64,000 nucleotides of DNA. Origin: Puffinus mauretanicus. Its lineage: Eukaryota > Chordata > Aves > Procellariiformes > Procellariidae. The stretch covers positions 62,001-126,000 of the forward strand of contig JAJKFH010000238.1 of assembly GCA_023333565.1 (NCBI GenBank), written 5' to 3'. Positions 24,026 through 35,600 of this stretch are shown here, one piece after another (position 1 is the first letter of the stretch; each line of letters opens with the position of its first letter). Position numbers and translations under genes: made by a program. The notes beneath the pieces are model-generated. The model did not search any database. It saw only the letters and a list, made by a program, of their open reading frames with translations, and was not told the origin of the DNA.

Positions 24026-25274
24026 TTTATCCTGCTCACCATCCCTGTCTTCCAGCTCAGGGGGCTGAGTACCCTGAGGATAACTGCTCCGACTATTAAA
24101 GACTGAGGCAAAGAAGGTGTTAAGTACCTCAGCCTTATCCTCGTCCTCGGTGGCAACTTTCCCCCCCGCATCCAATAGAGGATGGAGATTCTCCTTGGCT
24201 CTCCTTTTGTCATTAATATACTTGTAAAAACATTTTTTGTTGCCTCTCAAGACAGTGGCCAGGTTGAGTTCTAGCTGGGCTTTTGCCTTTCTAATTTCCT
24301 CTCTGCACGACCTAACGAGATCCCTGTACTCTTCTTGAGTTGCCTGCCCCTTCTTCCAAAGGTGATAAACTCTCCTTTTTTTCTGAGTCCCAGCCAGGGC
24401 TCCCCGTTCAGCCAGGCCAGTCGTCTTCCCCGCCCGTTCTTCTTACGGCACATGGGGACAGCCCACTCCTGCGCCTTTAAGACTTCCTTCTTGAAGAACG
24501 TCCAGCCTTCCTGGACCCCTTTGTCCTTCAGGACTGTCTCCCAAGGGACCCTCTTGACCAGTGTCCTGAGCAGGCCAAAGTCCGCCCTCCGGAAGTCCAT
24601 GGTAGCGGTTCTGCTGGCCCCACTCCTTACTTCACCAAGTATCGAGAATTCTATCATTTCCTGGTCGCTAAGCCCAAGCCGGCCTCCGACCACCACATCT
24701 CCCACCAGTCCTTCTCTGTTTGTGAACAGCAGGTCAAGCAAGGCACCTCCCCTGGTAGGCTCCCTCACCATCTGTGTCAGGAAGTTATCTTCCACACACT
24801 CCAGGAACCTCCTCGACTGTTTCCTCTCTGCTGTGTGGTATTTCCCGCAGATGTCCGGAAAGTTGAAGTCCCCCACGAGAACAAGGGCTAGCGACTGTGA
24901 GACTTCTGCGAGTCTCTTGTAGAATATTTCATCTGCCTCCTCATCCTGGTTAGGGGGTCTATAACAGACTCCCAGCAGGATACCTGCCTTGTTGGCCTTC
25001 CCCCTCATCCTTACCCACAAGCACCCGACCTCATCATCACTGTCATTGAGCTCTAGACAGTCGAAGCACTCCCTAACATACAGGGCTACCCCACCGCCTC
25101 TCCTTCCTCACCTGTCCCTTCTCAAGAGCTTATAGCCATCCACTGCAGCACTCCAATCATGAGACTCATCCCACCATGTTTCCGTGATGGCTACTAAGTC
25201 ATAGCTATCCCGCTGCACAATGGTTTCCAGCTCCTCCTGTTTGCTGCCTATGCTGCGTGCATTGGTGTAAACCG
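24026..25274 (-). pseudogene. CR1 ORF2 endonuclease and linker, copy 1
   Basis: This is the APE-type endonuclease that nicks target DNA. The domain starts with YTNARSIG and continues with AITETWW, VCYRPP, GDFNFPDI and LSDQEM. The last motif normally reads SDHEM, and here the catalytic His codon is CAG (24661-24663). A TGA at 25108-25110 stands where copy 4 has CGA, a CpG-decay stop. A one-base loss in the T run near 24376-24382 (7 T here, 8 in copy 4) shifts the frame. It then runs through the linker ([23 protein letters not shown]) to the seven-C run. Several independent lesions make it inactive. Confidence 0.9.
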
Positions 25275-25487
25275 TCAAAAATGGTTATTATGATTCTTCT
25301 ATCTGATTTACTGTGAAGATTGTATTCTGAACAACACCAGTAAATACTGCTGTAGAAGTACATATTGCACTGTTTATGAATGGCAAATCTGGTCCATCAA
25401 GAGCAAGACGCTAGATCTATGGTGGAACTAAGTATGTTTTGAATAAATTAACATGAAGAAACTGAAGAAGTTTGGTTCTGGAATGAT

Positions 25488-25546
25488 GATGCTTCTAGAT
25501 TAGATAAAGATGCTTCTAGATTAGATACTTCTAGATTAGATAAAGG
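25488..25546. repeat. short tandem repeat with TTCTAGATTAGATA core
   Basis: The core TTCTAGATTAGATA occurs three times. The first two copies share a preceding GATGC and are spaced 21 bases apart. The third follows after 17 bases and ends in AAAGG like the first. It looks like a local slippage or duplication product about 215 bases beyond the 5' end of CR1 copy 1. Confidence 0.8.
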
Positions 25547-28235
25547 ATTCCTTGGCAAATACTCAAATCACCTCACTGTAAAAAAAAAATAGGCTGCGAT
25601 GTAACATTCTAAAATATTATTGACATGTCTATGTGTAAAGAAGATCCATGTATTCAGATGAGAAACCATTTTCTATAGCTGCTTCATTTTGCTTTTAGTT
25701 ACAGATCCCAGAAATATTGACCATGGTGACGAAAGGGTAAAAGTTCTCTGTTTTTAATCTGGAAGTACTGAGTCTGAACTTTTTTTGCAGGAATGCTGAA
25801 AACTGGACACTGTCTGCCCTGCTGCAAGCACATTCATCTGGGCTAAAAACTCCAATGTCTGGATGTGGTACTAAGTGCATAGGCATGCCATGTATTGCTG
25901 GCTAGAAGAAACTGGCACACTTTAATTGTGCTAACCAGGTTTTGAAACCAAAGTTTTCTGCAGGTAAAAGAGGAAATAACCTATAAATACTGTTGGGCAC
26001 TTGAAATCTCATGATGCTTAATGTCAGATAATCCAAATTCAGTGAGACGTCTTTCTTGCTAATGAAAATGCTGAGGATGTCAACTATGTAGAATGAATCC
26101 TACGGGGGTGGATTGAGGAATGTGATGCAGATAAATAAGAATTCATTACTCTGTATATATGCTAGTTATAGTTATTGTAAAGTTATATTGGAATATTTGG
26201 GCATTTATTCTTGCATGATTTATTTAGCTTACTGGCAGGGTTGTTAGAAAATTAACAAGTGAATCCATATAATAGATCCAGATAAAGCATCTGGTAAATT
26301 GGGACAACGCCCAAGATAATAGCTGTGACAAAGCTAATTTCAGGCTTTGGATAAAGTTACCCAGCTGTTTTGCCAACGCTGAAAGCTCAAATAGCAAAAG
26401 AATTCTAACAGTTAGGAAGCGATACTATAGAAAAAACGCAGGATTCATAGTCTCTGTGAATTATTAATGAGGAGAAATAGTTAAGCTTTGAATAAATTAT
26501 CTTGTTAACTGGTGTTTGTTGATTTCTGAAGCTTTGTTGCTCCTTTTAGAAAAAAAATATTTTGTTTAAGGAAATTATCTGATTTCCCTATCCACAAGTC
26601 ACAGTTCATGACAGGAAACTTGGCAGTAGCCAGTGAGGTTTGATGAGTTATTATCGTTGGAAGCAGCTGACATTGAAAGAAAGATGGTATTCCAAGTAGA
26701 AGTGAGTAAGAAAAGGGTCTTGTACATGGAGAATATAGAAGAGTCCTGAAAGTCCTGAAAATGTTTTCTTTGGATCAGGTTGTAAGTTACAGTCACCACT
26801 CTAGTGTGAACAATTGCCCCCTCTCTGCTCCTTGATTTCCAAGAGAAAGAACTGTTTACACGAGACCCAGAGACTAGATTTTAACCAGGTCCCTGATCCA
26901 AACAATTAGTGGACGGGGACTCTGTTTCTCACCACGGCTGTGCAATCTAGACATAGCTTCACACACCAGAGTGATCTAAAGACAAAAGGTCCCTCTATCT
27001 TGTACAGAAAATTATCCAAATCAGCATGTTTTTTCTCTTGAAATTAAAATATTTGCTTTGTTCTGAAGGTTTTCAGTAACACAAATTTTAAACATAACAT
27101 AAATTCAGAATTTAATTTAGATTTAGTTTCCATTTAATTTTCCAGTTTTACCTGCAATGCACTCATGCCCCAAAGTACCTGCAATTGAGAGTTTCTAGAA
27201 ACAAAGCCTGTTAATCTTTACACTACCTGTGTGAGTTTTATCTGGTCATTCCTTCTATTTTCCTTTCTAGTTAATCCACTATGCATTTAAACTACAAATA
27301 CATAACTACCTTTTATGTAGGAGCCAATTTACCAAATCTGTATGATGTTACATACAATATTATTTATTTAGAGTTAGGCACTAGAGGGGTTAGGTGCCTT
27401 ATTCTCAGAAGTAAATAATGCACACAGCTCTGTAGCTCTTTAGACTGTCATTGTACATATATTCGGATCACTGTATTGTTTAAAAACTAGGTTGAGCTGT
27501 AAATAAGGAACTAAATATTCTGATGTTTCATCTTCTCAAGACAAAGCCTGTAATGAGAACTGGGAACAGCACAGCTTGAGTCCACTCCTGTGACAATTAC
27601 AAAGGGAGTAGAAAATGTCAAAAATGAAAACTTACTGCTTTAAGTTTGTAATTGTGACTGATGGAGGTCAGGTGCTGCAATGAAATGTGTCCTCACCGTC
27701 ACAGAAATGCATTTCGAAACAAATTTGAGGCCTAACCCCAAAGCAGAAGGAAGCTGAATAGATTTCAGAAAAATGATTACAGGCAACATAGTTAACATTG
27801 CAGTTCTTAATTAATGGAGAGAGCCACTGTAATCAAATCAAGACATGGTGACTTACTTGTATGTACTTCTGACGAGAGGTGAAGGCCAACAGTAGGATAA
27901 ACAGAAGAAAATAAGGTAGATGAAAAAGCCATGGAGTGAAATACATTTTCTGGATTAAACACAGAATTTCTTTACTTTGTGAAATCTATTCACTATCATA
28001 TACTTTGCTAATTCTTCTGCCTAAAACACATAAGTGAATTTGTAGGACAATTAAAATGAAATTGATTTAATTTCCTGGTTTTCTAATAACTTTCATTGCT
28101 TTTATTACTAGGTTTAAGTTTCTGAAATCAGTGTTCTCTTCATTCTTTTCCATATTAATGAAAATTTTTAATTGGCAATAAACAATTTCTCCCTAACTGC
28201 TGAAGTGATGACAAATCAGAAATAAGAATGATTTT

Positions 28236-28251
28236 AAAAAAAAAAAAAAAA
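28236..28251. repeat. poly-A run
   Basis: Sixteen A residues within AT-rich DNA. No mobile element is attached. Confidence 0.85.
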
Positions 28252-30285
28252 TGTTATTTTTTCTACTTAAAAGTTCAAAAAGCTTGTGGATAATCCTCTT
28301 TATTCACTCTCACATCTTCTTTGTTCTCTACAAAGTAAAAGGAAACTTCCCTTTTGGTAGTACTTAGAGTACTAGCAATGTTCCGAAGCTTTAAAGTATA
28401 ACTGAAATAGGATTGTTAAGCCATTTAACACAAAAAAGACAACTAATAGACAGAGGAACTAGAGGTACTGTGATGTCTTAGAAAACTAGAGATTTCTTAA
28501 GCGTTGCTGCAAAGGTGTTAGAGGGCAGTGATGTGTAAGTTTGAAAAAAAAAAAATGTCTTGATTAAAGCATGATTATCATTTATTAGACAGAAAAAGAA
28601 GTATTCATTCTTTCAAATTTCAAGTGCAAGCACTCTGGATAGCTTTCTGGAGGTAGGAACTGGCACCTATATACAGAATTAAATAAAGAGGGTGGCTTTA
28701 TGCATGACCCCTTCATTGTGAGCAGCTTCAAAGCTGCCACTTGTTTAGTTGCGAACACAACAATTTTAGGGTCTGTGGTCTTGGGTCTGCTAAAAGCAAT
28801 CCATGAAGAAATCCTCACCTGATTTATTGCAGCAGGAGTGGGGAAGAACTGCTTAAATTGTAACTGCGCATGCAACAATGTGGATGATGTCCTGAAATCC
28901 ACCATGGTGAGTTGCCTAATGTACCTTTAATTATGACACGTCTACCTTGTCTCCATTGCTCTGCCTGATCCTAATGATAGTTTGGAATATAGGTATGGAG
29001 ACAAATGTCATGATAGCTCCTGAAAGGAAATCCAAGCTGTTGTTTTCTCCAGTAAAACTGTGACAAAATGCCCACTCTCTACAGATGTCCCACTGGGTTT
29101 TTATCACAAGGCTGCCCCATATCTCCTATGACTAATTTACCTTCTAGCAGAAACAATCTGCCAGGTAAGGAGTACTCACAGGAATGTAAATGCACTGCAA
29201 CCTGCATTTAGATGAAATGAAGTGTTCCCTCCTCTCCCTGCCCGCTCCGCACCCTTTTCTTCAGAAGGAAAATCAGGAATCAACAGTGGAAAACCACACC
29301 GAAAGTGACAGGAGAAGCAAGTTGGTTAAGAGTATATCTCAGTAACCGCCATTCTGTCTTAAGACCTTTTCCAATACAAAAAACTCCTACTTGCTTCCGG
29401 TAAGATATCTGATAAGTTTCTGATGAACTGCTCTGCTCTCATTCTGCTTGGTGAAGGGGTGAAAAGTGTCAGCCATTGCTTCCTGTCTTTTCTGAGAAAC
29501 AGTGTTGCACTGTCTCCCATTAAGCCATTTCTTTCATAAATATGTATCTCCATACCATCTCTCTGACTTTTAAACCATCTAGATGATTGTTTTAAGTTAT
29601 GTCAACAAATAGTTTTCTATCACCACATGGGAGTACAATTCAATCTCAGCTTGCAGAATCTTCCATATAGTCCGTACTCCCTATCAGTGTAATGACAAAT
29701 GGATTTGTGATCACTTCAAATAAACAAGAATTTATAAATAAAATTCCCTACTTTGGAGAACAATTGTTGATTTCCTTTCCTGTGATTGAATATGAATACT
29801 TTTTAGGCAGAAAGGTTAGAGTAAAATGAACATGAATATGACTGTCTTGTTCAAATAAATACTTAAGTTTTTATCAAAAGACTGTTTCCTCAAGTTATTA
29901 GATTGATGCGTATTTACATTTTAAATTTTTGTTCCCCAGACAATTTTGAACTTTCTAAGTATCTTTCTTCGATATTTTTTTATATACATTATGTGTTTAA
30001 ATTTAAATCTTTAGCATAATTGCAGTAGTTTCCAGTTTTATTTTTTCTGAATGCTCTGCCTGTTTTTAGGTAGCTAGCACACATATATTTCCCTGCTGTG
30101 TTACTAGTCAACTGGACAATTCCTCTGATACTCCAACCATAGAACAAGGTGCTCTACACCTAAGGGTAAATCTAGATTTGATTCATTAAATAGTTACTCT
30201 GTGATATTCTGTTTTAGTTTTGAAATCAAACTTGTTGCTAGAAGTTTGGGTTTTGTGAGTTCCATTCTTCCCCTGCTGCCCCGGT

Positions 30286-30303
30286 TATATATATATATAT
30301 ATA
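30286..30303. repeat. TA dinucleotide microsatellite
   Basis: Nine TA units without interruption, followed by CACAAGT. Length is probably variable between individuals. Confidence 0.9.
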
Positions 30304-30836
30304 CACAAGTAAGGCTGTTCCTCTGTCACGGGAAGCAGCAAACTCATCATGTCAAATCTCACATAAGCCAAATCAATGAAGTGACGAGGTCTCTGTTTAG
30401 GACAATTGCTTGTATTTAAGTTGAAAGTGAGCTCTTGTCCTGCAGCTTACCCAAACTGATCGTAAATCAAATCACTTAATATTTTATTTTTTTTAATTAT
30501 GTTTTCTAAATAAACTTATGGGAAACTATTAAAAGGGTTTTGTTGCATTCTTCTGGCTTTCCTACTACAGCTCACCACTGACATTACCTGTGTGGCAAAT
30601 CTTATTAGAAAAGTCAAAATCCTTTAACCTTGCAGTATCTGATAGCTAGATTGATTGTTGCTTGGACAGCATACAACTTTGTTTTACTCTAGATAGGAGG
30701 CTGAAGCACCTAGTGTTATTTTTGTCCTCTAACATAATTTTCCCTTCCTTTGTACAAGCCACATACTTCTTACCAGGCAAGCAGATGTGCAATAAGGGTA
30801 TCTTCCTGAATTCCATAAAAAGAAATTACATTTCTA

Positions 30837-32574
30837 GCCAGGGACATCAAGGGCAACAAGAAAAGCTTCTAAAGGTACGTCAGGGATAAAAGGACGACTA
30901 GGGAAAATGTGGGCCCTCTCCAGAACGAAGTGGGAGATCTGGTTACCTGGGATACAGAGAAGGCTGAGGTACTCAATGTCTTTTTTGCCTCGGTCTTCAC
31001 CAGCAAGTGCTCAAGGCTCACAGCCAAAGCCACAGAAGGCAAAGGCAGGGACTGGGAGAACAAAGAGCCGCCCACTGTAGGAGAAGATCAGGTTCAAGAC
31101 TGTCTAAGGAACCTGAAGGTGCACAAGTCCATGGGACCCAATGAGATCCATCCGCAGGTCCTGAAGGAAGATGAAGTTGCTAAGCCACTATCCATCATAT
31201 TTGAGAAGTCGTGGCAGTCCGGTGAAGTCCCCACTGACTGGAAAAGGGGAAACATTACCCCCATTTTTAAAAAGGGAAAAAAGGAAGACCCAGGGAACGG
31301 CAGGCCAGTAATTCTCACCTCTGTGCCTGGGAAGATCATGGAACAGATCCTCCTGGAAGCTATGCTAAGGCATATGGAGGACAGGGAGGTGATTTGAGAC
31401 AGCTGGCATGGCTTCACCAAGGGCAAGTCCTGCCTGACCAACCTAGTGGTCTTCTATGATGGAGTGACTACATCAGTGGACATGGGAAGGGCTACAGATG
31501 TCATCTATTTGGACCTCTGTAATGCCTTTGACACAGTCCCCCACAACACCCTTCTCTCTAAACTGGAGAGGCATAGATTTGATGGGTGGACACTCTGGTG
31601 GGTGAGGAGTTGGTTGGATGGTCACATCCAGAGAGTAGCAGTCAACGGCTCCATGTCCAGATGGAGATCAGTGACAAGTGGTGTCCTGCAGGGGTCCGTA
31701 TTGGGACCAGTACTGTTTAATATCTTCATCAATGACATAGACAGTGGCATCGAGTGCACCCTCAGCATGTTTGCAGATGACACCAAGCTGAGTGGTGTGG
31801 TTGACACATCTGAGGGATGGGATGCCATCCAGAGGGACCTGGACAAGCTCAAGAAGTGGTCCCATGTGAACTTCATGAGGTTCAACAAGGGCAAGTGCAA
31901 GGTCCTGCACGTGGGTCGAGGCAAACCCCAGTACCAATACAGGCTGGGGGATGAAGGGATTGAGAGCAGCGCCACCGAGAAGGACTTGGGGGTACTGGTG
32001 GATGAAAAGCTGGACAAAAGCTGACAAGGTGTGTTTGCAGCCCAGAAAACCAACTGTACCCTGGGCTGCATCAAAAGAAGCATGGCCAGCAGGTCAAGGG
32101 AGGTGATTCTGCCCCTCTACTCTGCTCTGGTGAGACCCCACCTGGAGTACTGTGTCCAGCTCTGGAGTCCTCAGCACAAGAAAGACATTGACCTGTTAGA
32201 GTGGGTCCAGAGGAGGGCCGCAAAAAATGATCAGGGGGATGGAACGTTTCTCCTATGAAGAAAGGCTGAGAGAGTCGAGGTTATTCAGCCTGGAGAAGAG
32301 AAGGCTTTAGGGAGACCTTATTGCAGCCTTTCAGTACCTAAAGGGGGCTTATAAGAAAGATGGGGACAAACTTTTTAGTAGGGCCTGTTGTGAAAGGACA
32401 AGGGGAAATGGTTTTAAACTAAAAGAGGGTAGATTTAGACTAGATATGAGGAAAAAATGTTTTATAATGAGGATGGTGAAACACTGGAACAGGTTGCCCA
32501 GAGAGGTGGTAGATGCCCCATCCCTGGGAACATTCAAGGTCAGGCTGGATGGGGCTCTGAGCAACCTGATCTAG
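30837..32574 (+). pseudogene. CR1 ORF2 reverse transcriptase, copy 2
   Basis: Reverse transcriptase blocks are present in order: [67 protein letters not shown] (Pro of the usual VPQG replaced by Leu), [10 protein letters not shown] and [16 protein letters not shown]. Disruptions are a TAA at 30870-30872 near the linker, shared with the nested copy, a TGA at 31395-31397 and a TGA at 32022-32024. One extra A in a run near 32220-32227 shifts the frame before the C-terminal part. The nested copy has CGA where this one has the TGA at 31395, so that stop arose here after insertion. The polymerase Asp pair is intact, but the frame is dead. Confidence 0.9.
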
Positions 32575-32644
32575 TGAAGATGTCCTGCCCACAGCACAGG
32601 GGTTGGACTAGATAACCTTTAATGGTGCCTTCCAACCCAACTAA

Positions 32645-32672
32645 TGATTCTATGATTCTATGGTTCTATGAT
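32645..32672 (+). repeat. CR1 3' terminal octamer repeats, copy 2
   Basis: Three head-to-tail octamers of the form (A/G)TTCTATG end the element. CR1 elements lack poly-A tails and end in such octamers, which fixes orientation and the 3' boundary. Confidence 0.9.
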
Positions 32673-35600
32673 TTTTTTGTGAATCAAAACCAAATCCATA
32701 AATATGACAGAAAGAAACCAGGAGAGGCAGTTTAAAAATCTCTAGCAAATACTTATTATCCTTTAAGACCCCTAAAACTTTATTATAAAATGAGAAAGTC
32801 GCTGAGATTACATTCTCACAACATAAATTCCACTGGGCTTAGTTTCAGGTAATTTTAAATCATATGTATATGTTAATCAATTTATATATCTAGGAGATGA
32901 TCATAGTACAGACATGCTGCATGTCGATTTCCACTCAGTGTCTTGTTAATATTCAACCATGACCAGTCACTAACTCTTTCTCTTGTTACCCTCTTGGGTA
33001 TTTAATAAATAATGTCAAACCATGCTAAGATATCTGATATGCTCTCCTACCTTTTATTTTTTTAAAAAAAAACTTCTTTCCAGCATTGGCAAAGCTACCT
33101 ATCTGTTCTGAAAATTGCAATACTTGAAAGGATCCCTCAAACTATCTGAAAGATCAGAGCACTGTAATCTGCAGACTCTTTCACATAATATAGTTAGAAT
33201 TTGCTAATATCTTTTCATTTCCATTGTAAATATTATTTTATTTAGAATTCCCTTACGGTTCAACCCAGTATTTTCTTGTTGCTTAAGTACCCTCCTTCCC
33301 TTCTTACCAATCTAACCAAACTTTTTCTTGAGTGGTTTACTTTATCCCAGTTCTAAGTATTTCTCCTCACTTCAATATCACTCATTCTTCAGTTTCTTTT
33401 CCCATTTCCTTGTCTGTTTTCTTCACATTTGTTCCACTTAAGCTGTATCATCAGACTTATTCCTTCTTCACCTGAATTATTTTATACTAGTGGCAAATTG
33501 ATGACTAACTGCATCCAGTTTTTTGAATCCATATATATTTTGGCACTTTTTTTCCACAGTCTTCTAATACCTAGCATGTAATGCTCAAACTAGCAACATA
33601 ACGATGATGAACCAATTGGACTGTTCATAAGTAATTTCAGTCTCCCAACTTTAAATATCCATACTATGTTGTTGGCATCATTAGGTGTGTGTAGGGAGAT
33701 TAAAATACAGAGTGAGCAATATACTGTGTTTGTAGTACCTCAGAAAACTTAGATAAGGAATGGGAGCCTGAAATTGAGCCTTAAGCTCTTCACACAGCAC
33801 TAAGAGTCTGGACAAAAAGCAGTTCAGTGGTTTACCAGCAAGATATACTGAGTATTGAAACCTTCTCACTGCATAGAAAAGCAGAATACTTTTCTGAATC
33901 CAGTTTTTCTAGTTCAGCTGGGAAGGAAACACAGAGCTGAAACTCTGGTGGTCCACCAAGCTGCTTCCTAGAGAATTAGGAAAGATAAAATACAGTGAGA
34001 AATGCAAGATGTTCTTCAGAACAGGGGAAATATTACACACTTGGGAATTTGGTCATATCAATGAAGAGACTATTCATATTCGAAATTAGCATTCACATGT
34101 GTACAACACAATACAAGTATAAACCTTGCTATTTCAGAAATATGGTATCAACAGTTGAGGGTAGTAGCAGTCCTTAGGGATGCATCCAGAGGAAAATAAT
34201 ATGCTGACTAATACTGTTGTATAGCTTATTTCCACTTTGCATCAGGTAAACTGTAATGTTAAATGTAATCAGGAAATGTTTTCACATTTTCTGTAATTGT
34301 GCTTTTCAGTGCTGAACAGTTTTCATCTTCCTTATGAAGAAATGATATATGGAGATGGGCCACATAGGCACATTGCAAAATCAGAGGCAGGCCAGACCTC
34401 TACTTACAATTTCTATATGCCTTTTAGACTGCACTTTACCTTAGCAGGGTGTCAGGCTTGGGAGATCTGTATCTCTGATCTGTCTCAACAGAGATATTTC
34501 AGAGCAGGGAGGCAGAGCAGGGCTGTGGTGGACCATCACACTAGCACCCTGAAGGCAGAGAAACTATTGATGATTCTATATTAGTGCCACAAACAGTAGC
34601 AGCTACAGGAAAGACTGAGATTTGCACATTTTCTGTACAACTGTTTGCAGTAACAGAGATGCTCATCCCTTGGTGCCAGGTGCTGAAGTCTCCCATGTCC
34701 AAAAGTTCAGTTTGGTATCTAGCTGTTTTGTGTAAAGATTTGTTTTTCTTACATATTTAATCAGCCACAACTTGTTATGGTTTATGCTCCTAGACCATAG
34801 CTCTATTAGCTATTGAAGACTTGTGCCAGAAAAAACAGTATCATTGTCAAGGTTTATCAATGTGCTTGGAGGACAAAAATAGCTGCACATACTTAAACTG
34901 CCAACAACAGATCAAGGGCAGCACTGGGGTCAGGATAACTAACTGTCAACAGCTGTTGAAATACTCTCCACATGTGTACTAGCAGTATGCCAAAATACCA
35001 AATATCATGCAGGAATGCCAATAAATAGGATTACCTGTCAGCTTTTCAATTTTCATGTATATTCTGGCCTTTCTCCTCTTTTTCATACTAAAAGATTCTA
35101 GTCAGGTGTTTACTCTCAAACAGAACATATACGAGACCTGACTGAAAAAATAATTTCTAAATTTTCCATGTTTGCTATAACAGGCTAATCATGTGGTGTA
35201 ACTTCAGATTATTTCACATTAAATTACAGAACATATAGTTGCATATTACGGTGATGACTGAGTTATAATGTCTGGATTTTATAAACTGTTTTTTTCCAGC
35301 ATTGGAAAGAAAACGATGTTTCTGAGAAGTTTAATGCTGTTTCACAGGGACAAATTCTGGCTGTCTTCACAAGATTTCATATTTGAGGAATATGAACATA
35401 TGCATATACATCACCTGAAGTTGGCAGAACACAGCTGGGTTCTGAGAATCCAGGAAATTTCTATAGCAATTATGAGATAAGTGAATAATTAATCCAAGAG
35501 AATCTTTCATGGCTTATTCTAAAGTCTGATATATACTCCAGGTCAATTTATAAAGGTATTAATGAAAAAATACATGTTGTTTTTAAGGGCAAAAAAATAA

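Larger units (their letters stand above)
22432..25274 (-). mobile_element. CR1 LINE copy 1 (family A), 5' truncated
   Basis: A 2.8-kb CR1 element on the minus strand. Its 3' end at 22432-22450 shows ATTCTATG octamer repeats in reverse complement. The body encodes ORF2 from the first residues of the endonuclease to the normal stop at 22513-22515, followed by about 80 bases of 3' UTR. The 5' edge near 25274 lies right at the start of the endonuclease domain, so ORF1 and the 5' UTR are missing, the usual 5' truncation of LINE insertions. It is GC-rich compared with its flanks. Comparison with 61299-64000 shows the same family, while the flanks differ, so the two are separate insertions. Confidence 0.95.
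25275..30834. other. gene-free AT-rich stretch
   Basis: No gene is supported. The longest open frame is 106 codons on the minus strand at 28585-28905; it is not low-complexity, but I do not recognise it. The stretch contains a short tandem repeat at 25488-25546, a 16-base A run at 28236-28251 and a TA microsatellite at 30286-30303. Confidence 0.6.
30835..32672 (+). mobile_element. CR1 LINE copy 2 (family B), 5' truncated
   Basis: A 1.8-kb plus-strand CR1. It starts in the linker between endonuclease and reverse transcriptase (the 5' edge is uncertain by about 20 bases) and runs to the 3' octamers at 32645-32672 (ATTCTATG ATTCTATG GTTCTATG). ORF2 would end at the TAG at 32572-32574. The sequence is very close to the middle element of the nest at 46160-47325 and 47826-48240. 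They share private changes, but the flanks differ and the truncation points differ. It is one of two direct copies 15 kb apart. Confidence 0.95.

Noticed and set aside
28585..28905. 106-codon minus-strand frame of ordinary composition
   Set aside because: It is the longest frame outside repeats that is not low-complexity, but I recognise no family, see no splice context and find no support on either side. A retroposed or unknown repeat fragment is as likely.
31622..32083. 153-codon minus-strand frame across CR1 copy 2
   Set aside because: Antisense shadow of the ORF2 reverse transcriptase; similar frames occur over the nested copy. No independent evidence for a protein.
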